From Bacteroidota bacterium (GTDB lineage: Bacteria; Bacteroidota; Bacteroidia; Chitinophagales; Chitinophagaceae): 64,000 bases of DNA. The first letter of the stretch is position 1, and each line of letters starts with the position of its first letter. Shown here one piece after another: positions 17,681-24,650 of the stretch. The notes beneath the pieces were generated by a model, which saw only the letters and a list, made by a program, of their open reading frames with translations, ran no database searches and was not told the origin of the DNA. The stretch spans positions 1-64,000 of the forward strand of contig JAEWKC010000006.1 in the NCBI GenBank assembly GCA_023386235.1, read 5' to 3'. A program made the position numbers and the translations under genes.

Positions 17681-18337
17681 TTACTTATCGTGTTTAATCA
17701 AGTGCCTGGCAAGTAATTCGTTTACTTCTTCAGCACGATTAAATACCATTAAATGACTGCCGCCTTTTACGGGAATGGTTTTTCTATTTTTACGATAGGT
17801 GAGCAGCAGGTCTGATGTGCCGTGCAGATGTATGAAGTTTTCAGGCTCCTGATCATTGCTCCATGAAATGATTTCTCTTATAGCCCATACGCTGAAATCT
17901 TTAGGTGTAGCCTTTCTCATTTTGGCTACTTTTTCTACTTCCTCGCGGGTTTTGGCTCCCAGTATTTTGGCCAATACAAAATTGCGCTCCTTGTTTATTA
18001 CAAACGGAACCATCCTGTGCATTTTCAGTTTGCCGGCAAGCCTTATCCAGTGAGGTAATTCCTTTCGGGTAGCGGCGCTTGATATAAGAATGGTTTTTTT
18101 AGGGTGAATGAATTTGTTCATCTCACAGGCTATCATGCCACCCATAGATAACCCTACAAGTATAAAATCTTCGTTGGTATTAATTCTCGTGCTCATTCTT
18201 TGGGCGTAGGCGTTCATTGATTCGTTTTCTAAAGGAGGTATCCAGTTAAGATGTATGGCTTCAAAGCCTTCAGGCAATTTTATCCTGTCGAAAGCACTTT
18301 CATCGGCTCCTAATCCGGAGATAAAATATACGTTCAT
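17681..18337 (-). CDS. alpha/beta hydrolase
   Basis: 218 residues from ATG 18337 (MNVYFISGLGADESAF); the frame can extend to TTG 18367. The N-terminal ISGLGADE is the oxyanion-hole strand, and the nucleophile elbow is VGLSMGGMIA (GxSxG). A late His sits in KGGSHLMVFNRAEEV. There is no signal peptide, so the protein is cytoplasmic. The substrate is unknown. The small membrane-protein gene lies 43 bases upstream on the same strand, so co-transcription is likely. Confidence 0.85.
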   Translation of the reverse strand: MNVYFISGLGADESAFDRIKLPEGFEAIHLNWIPPLENESMNAYAQRMSTRINTNEDFILVGLSMGGMIACEMNKFIHPKKTILISSAATRKELPHWIRLAGKLKMHRMVPFVINKERNFVLAKILGAKTREEVEKVAKMRKATPKDFSVWAIREIISWSNDQEPENFIHLHGTSDLLLTYRKNRKTIPVKGGSHLMVFNRAEEVNELLARHLIKHDK

Positions 18338-18380
18338 GTTTTTACTTTTCTTGATATGGATGGGCAATCATCTTCTTTTT

Positions 18381-18659
18381 TTACAGAAATAAAAAAGCAA
18401 CGAACTGAAACAATAGGAAAAACAAACAAATAGTCCATATCCATTTAGGTACCGGCAGCGGCTCGTTCGGCTTCTTTATCATTATGAGGCTTAGCATGAG
18501 GCTAAGATTCAGTATAGGCGAAATGATCCATCCTCCCAGCAGCGGCACAAAATCCATACCTGAATGGTTGGCAACGATCTTGGTGCGCAGCACAAAATCT
18601 ACAATGTACACCACGTTGAAAATTAATGCCAGCTTAGCCAGAAAAGAAATTTTACTCAT
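18381..18659 (-). CDS. small three-span membrane protein, unknown function
   Basis: 92 residues, ATG at 18659 (MSKISFLAKLALIFNVVYIVDFVL). Three hydrophobic segments (about 5-23, 40-60 and 73-91) are separated by short polar turns. GMDFVPLLGGWIISPILNL is typical of small uncharacterised Chitinophagaceae membrane proteins. Not recognised as a known transporter subunit. It is upstream of the hydrolase gene on the same strand. Confidence 0.7.
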   Translation of the reverse strand: MSKISFLAKLALIFNVVYIVDFVLRTKIVANHSGMDFVPLLGGWIISPILNLSLMLSLIMIKKPNEPLPVPKWIWTICLFFLLFQFVAFLFL

Positions 18660-18759
18660 CCTATTTTATGCAATAATAATACACAAAGTTAATCAGATTT
18701 TAATATACCTGTTGCAAATTATCCGTCGCCCAGAAAAGAAATTACTCATTATTATTTAT

Positions 18760-18789
18760 TGTGTTCTGCGAAGCGTCTTCGCTTCGTAG
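18760..18789 (-). repeat. intergenic repeat, copy 1
   Basis: Read on the minus strand, this 30-base segment agrees with 37546-37575 at 25 positions. It also shares the 13-mer CGAAGCGAAGACG with 37719-37731. It holds a small hairpin, GCGAAG/CTTCGC with loop CGT. Confidence 0.6.
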
Positions 18790-18914
18790 CTGTTTTCTAT
18801 CGTCCCCGGCGATGTGTACACAAATTTATTTATAACGCATGTTGCAATTTGAAAATATTTTTATAATTTAGACTTACTAAACCTTTATTACTTACACATT
18901 AAAATTCGAAAGCT

Positions 18915-19394
18915 ATGAAAAGAAAATTAGGATTGCTGTTAATGATTGTATTGCCTTTTTTGATTGGGACAGGTTGTAAGAAAGATAATCAGGAAACCCT
19001 TGCAGAAAAATTTGAAAAAGAATTTGGGAAGCTTGCTTGTAAACCTGAACCTGTATTTGGTAAAAAGAACGAGATTATTGGTAAGTGGAAATTAGTACAG
19101 AAATGGTCTATAACCGGTAACCAAAACGGTAACGTTGTTATAGATACCGTTGATGTTTCTTGCAACAATGTTATTTATGAATTCAAAGCAGATAATACAC
19201 TTACCGTAACAGGCGATAAAGATGATGTAGCACCCGGAAAATATACTTACTCTTATCGGACTATTAATAGTTGTCCTACTTGTTTACCTGCACCTAATTT
19301 AAGGATTGATAATAAAGAAGGAATCTTTGCATACGTCTATGAATACAAAATAATAATGCCTAACGTAAATAAAGCCTTTATCAGAATAAAATAA
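18915..19394 (+). CDS. lipocalin-like lipoprotein, unknown ligand
   Basis: 159 residues with a lipoprotein signal: hydrophobic stretch, then the lipobox GTGC (Cys21) followed by KKDN. The mature part has EIIGKWKLVQKWSI, the opening strand of lipocalin-like domains in Bacteroidota lipoproteins, and alternating strands such as NVIYEFKADNTLTVTGD and GKYTYSYRT. A Cys pair (SCPTC) may form a disulfide. It ends at KAFIRIK. Probably an outer-membrane lipoprotein; ligand unknown. It is followed at once by a decayed frame (19408-19526). Confidence 0.72.
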   Translation: MKRKLGLLLMIVLPFLIGTGCKKDNQETLAEKFEKEFGKLACKPEPVFGKKNEIIGKWKLVQKWSITGNQNGNVVIDTVDVSCNNVIYEFKADNTLTVTGDKDDVAPGKYTYSYRTINSCPTCLPAPNLRIDNKEGIFAYVYEYKIIMPNVNKAFIRIK

Positions 19395-19407
19395 AATCTT
19401 ATAGTTT

Positions 19408-19526
19408 ATGAAAATAAGAATTTTACTCTTATTACTTTTCTTCTCCTCGCTTATTTAAGCTTTTCACAAAATATCCAAAAAACAATTATTGGCTGCCGGC
19501 AGAATAATTTTAAAACTTCCTTCTAA
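19408..19526 (+). pseudogene. frameshifted remnant of a small secreted protein
   Basis: ATG at 19408 opens a typical signal peptide (MKIRILLLLLFFSSLI) that stops at TAA 19456 after 16 codons. In the other frame the sequence carries on (g19449 onward) as AYLSFSQNIQKTIIG... to TAA 19524. A single-base change would join the signal peptide to its cleavage site (SFSQ) and about 20 more residues. Only about 40 residues remain, so this is either a decaying small secreted protein or chance. Confidence 0.45.
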
Positions 19527-19553
19527 AACAAACATATCTTGGCTGTTTTGACT

Positions 19554-19561
19554 TATCTTTA
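19554..19561 (+). promoter_or_regulatory. -7-like box before the DUF5606 gene
   Basis: TATCTTTA, one base off TAnnTTTG, 20 bases before the ATG at 19581. Confidence 0.35.
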
Positions 19562-19580
19562 CGCACTTAATTTTAGTAAT

Positions 19581-20132
19581 ATGGAGTATAACAAATTAAT
19601 TTCTGTAACAGGCATGGGAGGCTTGTTTGAGCTGGTTGGCAGTAAAGCCGATGGCGCTATTGTAAGATCGCTGGAAGATAAAACCACTAAGTTTATTTCT
19701 TCGCGTGTACACCAGTTTTCTCATTTGGAAAGTATAGAAGTGTACACAGTAAAAGACAATGTAAACCTGGTAGAAGTATTTAAAGCGATGAAAGACAGCG
19801 GCGAAAAACTACCCGACTATAAAGACGCTAAAGTGGTAAAAAGCTATTTTGAAAAAGTGTATCCTGACATGGATTTTGAAAGAGTGTATGCGAGCGATAT
19901 GAAAAAAATGGTGCGCTGGTATAATATTTTTCAGGATAATGATATAGACTTTGAAAAAGCAGCGGAAGCCGCAGAAGAAGAGATAGTTGAGGAAAATACT
20001 CCTGAGGAGACAGAAGAAAAGCCCGTAGAAAAAAAGCCTAAAAAGGCCGCAGCCAAAGCCTCTGCGGAAGGTGAAGAACCAAAAAAGAAAGCGCCTGCTA
20101 AAAAGCCGGCAAAAACAAAAAAAGAAGAATAA
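19581..20132 (+). CDS. DUF5606 protein with acidic then Lys/Ala/Pro-rich tail
   Basis: 183 residues from ATG 19581; the TTG extension to 19539 was discarded. The N-terminal half (MEYNKLISVTGMGGLFELVG, FISSRVHQFSHLESIEVYT, DFERVYASDMKKMVRWYNI) matches the DUF5606 family, confined to Bacteroidota and of unknown role. Residues 129-150 are acidic (AEEEIVEENTPEETEE). Residues 151-183 are a Lys/Ala/Pro tail (KKPKKAAAKAS, PKKKAPAKKPAKTKK) like histone H1 C-termini. The tail suggests nucleic acid or acidic-surface binding (inference). A strong bidirectional terminator follows. Confidence 0.9.
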   Translation: MEYNKLISVTGMGGLFELVGSKADGAIVRSLEDKTTKFISSRVHQFSHLESIEVYTVKDNVNLVEVFKAMKDSGEKLPDYKDAKVVKSYFEKVYPDMDFERVYASDMKKMVRWYNIFQDNDIDFEKAAEAAEEEIVEENTPEETEEKPVEKKPKKAAAKASAEGEEPKKKAPAKKPAKTKKEE

Positions 20133-20152
20133 AACCAAAAAGAAATACAAAT

Positions 20153-20183
20153 AAAAAAACGCCCGAAAGCAGGGCGTTTTTTT
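20153..20183 (+). terminator. bidirectional terminator
   Basis: ACGCCC (20159-20164) and GGGCGT (20172-20177) flank a 7-nt loop, with an A run before and a T run after. It serves the DUF5606 gene on the plus strand and the convergent chitinase-like gene on the minus strand. Confidence 0.9.
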
Positions 20184-20212
20184 ATTTGGTAAGTTAGTTT
20201 GAAATATACTCG

Positions 20213-21283
20213 TTACTGCATATTGATAGCTCTTAAAAGGCCATCCTTTGGTGTATCTGTAAAGAGCTCCCAAAACATGATGCCGCCCAGTTTTTTGCGT
20301 TTGATATAGTCGCACTTAAAATGCAGCGAGTTTCTGTCTTCACCAGTAACAAAAATTTTCTTTTCGACATTGTACCAATAAGGCGATTTGGTAGTATCAT
20401 CCCAGTGGTATACAAACCCATTCTCTTTGGTATGTTTATTCCTGGCTACTTTATAATCTATAAAGTCAAGGAAAGTGGTAGGTTGATATAATCCATTGTT
20501 TACGTTTTCTACGTTAGCGAATTCACGCGAGTAAAACGCCGCGCCCACAATCACTTTTTTAAGCGGGAAATTTATTTTTTCAAAAAAACGAATGGCGTTG
20601 TCGGTAGACTCTTCTCCTGCTTTTGAAGAATAAAGAGGTGTATGATGACCCGTTTCGGTAGAGTAGCCATGTACCAGATCGTAAGTCATCAGGTTAACGA
20701 AATCTATATTTTTTTCTAAAGCTTTCCAGTCAACAGACTTGTCTAAGAACTCTTGGAAGCCGCCTGCCGCAAAGGTTACAAGCTTGTTGGGCCCTAAAGT
20801 TTTCCTCAGCTCAGCTACCAGCCGGGTAAAATTGTCTTTGTCTTCAGGGATAAACTGATGTTCCGCATGCCCCTTAATGGTGGGATACTCCCAGTCGAGA
20901 TCTATGCCGTCCATTTTATATTGAGCGATAAATTTCTTTGCAGATTGAGCAAATTTTTTAGTCAAAGCAGGATCGTTAAACGTTTGCGAGCAAAATTCGC
21001 AACCACCCCAGCCGCCAAGCGCTATTAGGGTTTTGATGCCTGGGTGTTGTTTTTTTATTTTTTGAAAAGCCAGTAATACGGCTGTATCTTTTTTGTGATT
21101 AATAACAAGCTCACCATCTTTTACATGAGCAAAACCATAAATTAAATGCGTCATCTTATCAAACTCATATTGATGCAGAGAGGCGCTGTCACCGGAGTAA
21201 TAAGCTATTACTTTGTAAGGCTTATTTTGAGCAGATAAACCAATGGATGCTAATAACGAAAGGGTAAATAATAAAGTCTTCAT
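20213..21283 (-). CDS. secreted GH18 chitinase-like glycoside hydrolase
   Basis: 356 residues with a Sec signal (MKTLLFTLSLLASIGLSAQ, cut before N). The mature protein is one GH18 TIM barrel: YKVIAYYSGD, then KTLIALGGWGG (SxGG-like strand), and the catalytic DGIDLDWE (125-132, acid E132). The late motifs NLMTYDLVHG (YD substrate stabiliser) and GGIMFWELFTD complete the barrel. No chitin-binding domain and no T9SS domain are present, so it is probably periplasmic or surface-exposed. A chitinase or an endo-N-acetylglucosaminidase is possible. Confidence 0.93.
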   Translation of the reverse strand: MKTLLFTLSLLASIGLSAQNKPYKVIAYYSGDSASLHQYEFDKMTHLIYGFAHVKDGELVINHKKDTAVLLAFQKIKKQHPGIKTLIALGGWGGCEFCSQTFNDPALTKKFAQSAKKFIAQYKMDGIDLDWEYPTIKGHAEHQFIPEDKDNFTRLVAELRKTLGPNKLVTFAAGGFQEFLDKSVDWKALEKNIDFVNLMTYDLVHGYSTETGHHTPLYSSKAGEESTDNAIRFFEKINFPLKKVIVGAAFYSREFANVENVNNGLYQPTTFLDFIDYKVARNKHTKENGFVYHWDDTTKSPYWYNVEKKIFVTGEDRNSLHFKCDYIKRKKLGGIMFWELFTDTPKDGLLRAINMQ

Positions 21284-21428
21284 ATCAAAAAAATTAATAA
21301 AAAATGTATCGTGTAAATCTACAAATTTTTATAGTAAATTCTTAAAAATATCTTTAAGTTTGAAATAGTTGGAAAATAATAAAATAAATAAATATAATTT
21401 CTTATTTTAGCCAAAACATTTAAAGCTT

Positions 21429-22715
21429 ATGGCAGACAATAAAGTTACACTTACTTATGACGGAAAAGATTATACTTATCCTATAGTTGACAGTACAATG
21501 GGCGACAGAGGTATTGATATTTCTAAATTAAGAGATGATACCGGTTTAATAACCTTAGATATTGGATATAAAAATACAGGAGCTACTATTAGCGAAATTA
21601 CGTACCTGGATGGTGATATTGGTGAATTATATTACAGGGGCTATCCTATAGAACAGTTGGCCGAAAAATCAAGTTTTACAGAAGTGATGTATTTGTTGCT
21701 TCATGGCGATTTGCCAAACAAAGACGAGTTCGCTGTTTTTGAACAGGATATAAAGGCATATAACTGGGTAGCGGAAGAAATGAAAAATCTGCTGGACGTG
21801 TTTCCGCGTTCTGCGCATCCCATGGGCGTATTGTCATCACTGACCTCTGCACTCACAGCTTTTAATCCTAAAGCCGTAGATGTAAAACATGCCGATGACC
21901 TGGAGCACGCTTCTAATTTACTTATTGCCAAGTTTGCTATATTATGCGCCTGGACATACAGGAAACTCAACGGTTTTGCGCTTAATCATGCCGATAATAA
22001 ACTGAATTACGTAGAGAACTTCTACCAAATGACATTTAAAATGCATCATAAAGATCTGGAAATGGATCCGGTAATTATTGATGCTTTAGATAAGCTGCTG
22101 ATCTTACATGCCGATCATGAGCAAAACTGTTCTGCATCTACGGTAAGAATGGTAGGCTCGGCCAAAGCTGGCCTGTTTGCTTCCATCTCCGCGGGTGTTT
22201 CTGCCTTGTGGGGACCATTGCACGGCGGCGCTAACCAGGCTGTGATTGAAATGCTGGAAATGATTGAAGCCGATGGCGGCGATGTAGAAAAATATGTAAA
22301 TAAAGCAAAAGATAAACAAGACAGTTTCAGGTTAATGGGCTTTGGGCACCGTGTATATAGAAACTTTGACCCGAGAGGCGTGATAGTAAAGCAGGTGGCC
22401 GACAATGTGTTGAACAGGCTGGGCATACATGATAAGGCTTTGGATGTAGCCATGAAGCTGGAAGAAATAGCGCTGAAAGATGAGTATTTCATTGAAAGAA
22501 AATTATATCCTAATGTAGATTTCTATTCCGGAGTAGTATACAGAGCATTAGGCATTCCTACAGAAATGTTTACGGTAATGTTTGCTTTAGGAAGACTTCC
22601 GGGATGGATTGCTCAATGGAAAGAAATGCGTTTGAAAAATGATCCTATTGGCAGACCAAGACAAGTGTATCAAGGTGCTACGCCAAGAAATTATGTAGAG
22701 ATGGATAAGAGATAA
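21429..22715 (+). CDS. gltA: citrate synthase, hexameric type
   Basis: 428 residues. It condenses acetyl-CoA and oxaloacetate, the first step of the TCA cycle. Motifs in order: N-terminal beta domain VTLTYDGKDYTYPIVDS; LHADHEQNCSASTVRMVGS; GPLHGGANQAVIEML (catalytic His); GFGHRVYRNFDPR (second His, Arg); and YPNVDFYSGVVYRALG with FALGRLPGWIAQW. The extra N-terminal domain marks the Gram-negative type I/hexameric form that is inhibited by NADH. Monocistronic, with a bidirectional terminator behind it. Confidence 0.97.
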   Translation: MADNKVTLTYDGKDYTYPIVDSTMGDRGIDISKLRDDTGLITLDIGYKNTGATISEITYLDGDIGELYYRGYPIEQLAEKSSFTEVMYLLLHGDLPNKDEFAVFEQDIKAYNWVAEEMKNLLDVFPRSAHPMGVLSSLTSALTAFNPKAVDVKHADDLEHASNLLIAKFAILCAWTYRKLNGFALNHADNKLNYVENFYQMTFKMHHKDLEMDPVIIDALDKLLILHADHEQNCSASTVRMVGSAKAGLFASISAGVSALWGPLHGGANQAVIEMLEMIEADGGDVEKYVNKAKDKQDSFRLMGFGHRVYRNFDPRGVIVKQVADNVLNRLGIHDKALDVAMKLEEIALKDEYFIERKLYPNVDFYSGVVYRALGIPTEMFTVMFALGRLPGWIAQWKEMRLKNDPIGRPRQVYQGATPRNYVEMDKR

Positions 22716-22742
22716 AGTAATTTCTTTTCGAAAAGAATAAAC

Positions 22743-22777
22743 AAAAAAGCAGGTAAAATTATTCTACCTGCTTTTTT
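22743..22777 (+). terminator. bidirectional terminator after gltA
   Basis: GCAGGTA (22749-22755) pairs with TACCTGC (22765-22771), flanked by six A and six T. It lies between gltA and the convergent lipocalin gene. Confidence 0.88.
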
Positions 22778-22809
22778 AATATATTGTAGCAAACTTTATA
22801 AAAAACATG

Positions 22810-23370
22810 CTACTTTATGCCGTGTTGCTTTACCCATAACAGCTTTGAGATATTGTAGCCATATTCTTCGGCTATATCTAAAAATTTTTCTTTTGCATCT
22901 AAACTTATAGATTTTTCTCTGGATAGTATCCAAAGATAATCGGGTGTTTCGCCACCTACCAATGCGTATTTATAATCCTCATCTATGGCCAGCACATTGT
23001 AGCCCGAATAAAATGGCCCGAAGAATGACACTTTAAGCATACCTACGTTTTCTGTACTTACAAATTTTGCCTTGCCGGTAGAAACTTCCCATCGATCTGT
23101 TTTAATATTGTACCCGCTGTTTACAACCTTCACGCTTCCATCTTCGTTAAGAGAATAGTCGGCAGTAGTTTCATGAAGATTTCTTTCATGTATAAAATCT
23201 ATGCGGGCAATTTCATACCATTTGCCAAGGTATTTTTTTAAATCAAAATCTGTAATGGCTTTTGCTTTTTTAGGAATGGTTCTTCTGTTTTTCAGATATA
23301 GCAATGTGCCTGCGGCCGTGGCTGCCAGAGCGCTTCCGGCAAGTATTAATTTCTTATTTGTTTTGTGCAT
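22810..23370 (-). CDS. blc: Blc-type lipocalin
   Basis: 186 residues from ATG 23370 (MHKTNKKLILAG); the longer TTG start at 23397 is less likely. An N-terminal hydrophobic segment (about 8-29) lacks a lipobox Cys, so it is a membrane anchor or an uncleaved signal. The lipocalin signature is LGKWYEIARID, with YSLNEDGSVKVVNSGYN and GGETPDYLWILSREKSI following the bacterial Blc pattern. The family binds lysophospholipids and fatty acids. It is the last gene of a minus-strand run with the truncated haemoglobin 79 bases upstream. Confidence 0.9.
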   Translation of the reverse strand: MHKTNKKLILAGSALAATAAGTLLYLKNRRTIPKKAKAITDFDLKKYLGKWYEIARIDFIHERNLHETTADYSLNEDGSVKVVNSGYNIKTDRWEVSTGKAKFVSTENVGMLKVSFFGPFYSGYNVLAIDEDYKYALVGGETPDYLWILSREKSISLDAKEKFLDIAEEYGYNISKLLWVKQHGIK

Positions 23371-23449
23371 GATAATCTTTTTGCTAAGTAAATGCAATAA
23401 TTATGCAACTGTAGAAATTCAAAACTTAAAATTAATACAATACCCGGCG

Positions 23450-23824
23450 TTACTGCTTTACTTTAAATTCCATGATACGGGCGATGGATGTAGCGCGATT
23501 AATGATTTCTGTAGCTGTGGTGCCTTGGAAATGCTCGTGGATAGTGGATGTCCAAAGATGCAGCCATCTTTCAAAATGTGGCTTTTCCATTTTGGAAAGA
23601 CTGTTCAGATGCAAATGCGGCGTCATAGGATTGCTGGTATATTCGCTGGCGCCAAATATCATGCTGTCCCAGAAATTGGTAACTATTTGCATGTGTTCGT
23701 TCCAATCTATCGGAATTACTTTTGTAAAGAAGTGGCCTATTATTTCGTCGGGGATAGCTTTCTCGTAAAATTTCTTTACAATTAATTCAATATCCTGCCG
23801 GTTTGCAACATCCTTCTTGTTCAT
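23450..23824 (-). CDS. group III truncated haemoglobin
   Basis: 124 residues from ATG 23824 (MNKKDVANRQDIEL); a longer upstream frame only overlaps DUF4249 and was rejected. The helical 2-on-2 globin pattern shows F19-Y20 (B9/B10) and FFTKVIPIDWNEHMQIVTNFW. The proximal His is H83 in KPHFERWLHLW, as in group III globins. Likely roles are O2/NO or peroxide chemistry in the cytoplasm. The gene starts 10 bases after the DUF4249 gene, implying co-transcription with a TonB receptor. Confidence 0.88.
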   Translation of the reverse strand: MNKKDVANRQDIELIVKKFYEKAIPDEIIGHFFTKVIPIDWNEHMQIVTNFWDSMIFGASEYTSNPMTPHLHLNSLSKMEKPHFERWLHLWTSTIHEHFQGTTATEIINRATSIARIMEFKVKQ

Positions 23825-23834
23825 GATTACTGTT

Positions 23835-24647
23835 TTATTGCACAACAGTGCTTTTAGCCTGATTGGTATGCACACTAAAATATCCCAAAGCGCCGCCGGA
23901 AATATTGCTTGCAGGATTAGCCGGGCTGCCAAACGATCCGGGTCCACCGGTGCCGCCAAGCGCACCGGCATTCAGGCTATAAAAATATTTGAAAACATTT
24001 TCATCTATCGTCTGCATTCTTACTTTTACCGTATCACCTTGTTGTATATTGTCTTCCTCTTCGTCAGAAAATATAGGAAGATTTTGCTTTACGTCTTTAC
24101 CGTTGAAGAACTCATCATCCTGCACATAAAAAGAGTTGTATTTTTTATTGTTCTTGTATATCATGAACAAATATTGATTTTGTTCAGTAGCAGGATCTGT
24201 AAAATAAGCACTGGTAGTATAACTGTTATAAATAGGATTTAATTCAACGGTAATGCTATCCAGCTCAATGAATGTAGCATTCATTGTAGATGCGGCTGTA
24301 TATGTGTTGCCATTGGTGACCACCCGTAAGCTGTATGTCTCACCGGGCAATGCTTTCAGCGTGTTGTGATAATAAATTCCTTTTTCAATCTCCGGTATGG
24401 TATCTGTTTTTCCTTTGCTGTCTGATATGGTTACTTTGGCTTGACTCACGCCTACAAACCTGCCCAGCTCACTGATGGGTTGTGTGGTAGAAATATATAC
24501 ATAACATTCTTTGGCGTTATTGGTCAATACGCCTTCTATCACTATATGTGGCTCTACATCTTTTAAATTAAGATCAACTATTTTTTCGCAGGAAGAAAAA
24601 TATCCTGTAAAAAAAACAATCATTAAAATAGTATATACGTATTTCAT
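23835..24647 (-). CDS. DUF4249 lipoprotein
   Basis: 270 residues. The lipoprotein signal ends FSSC (Cys20); next come EKIVDLNLKDVEPHIVIEG and the usual all-beta DUF4249 strands (VTISDSKGKTD, YSLRVVTNGNTYTA, NQYLFMIYKN). The C-terminus is Gly/Pro/Ser-rich (GGTGGPGSFGSPANPASN). DUF4249 lipoproteins are nearly always encoded beside a TonB-dependent receptor and are thought to be its surface partners; the ligand is unknown. The receptor gene ends 3 bases upstream. Confidence 0.92.
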   Translation of the reverse strand: MKYVYTILMIVFFTGYFSSCEKIVDLNLKDVEPHIVIEGVLTNNAKECYVYISTTQPISELGRFVGVSQAKVTISDSKGKTDTIPEIEKGIYYHNTLKALPGETYSLRVVTNGNTYTAASTMNATFIELDSITVELNPIYNSYTTSAYFTDPATEQNQYLFMIYKNNKKYNSFYVQDDEFFNGKDVKQNLPIFSDEEEDNIQQGDTVKVRMQTIDENVFKYFYSLNAGALGGTGGPGSFGSPANPASNISGGALGYFSVHTNQAKSTVVQ

Positions 24648-24650
24648 TTT

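Noticed and set aside
19809..20315. Phe/Leu-rich minus-strand frame opposite DUF5606
   Set aside because: It is the mirror image of the Lys/Glu-rich tail codons and has no start signal or family resemblance.
23825..23971. N-terminal extension of the truncated haemoglobin
   Set aside because: These codons lie inside the DUF4249 gene and do not resemble globin N-termini; ATG 23824 gives the family start.
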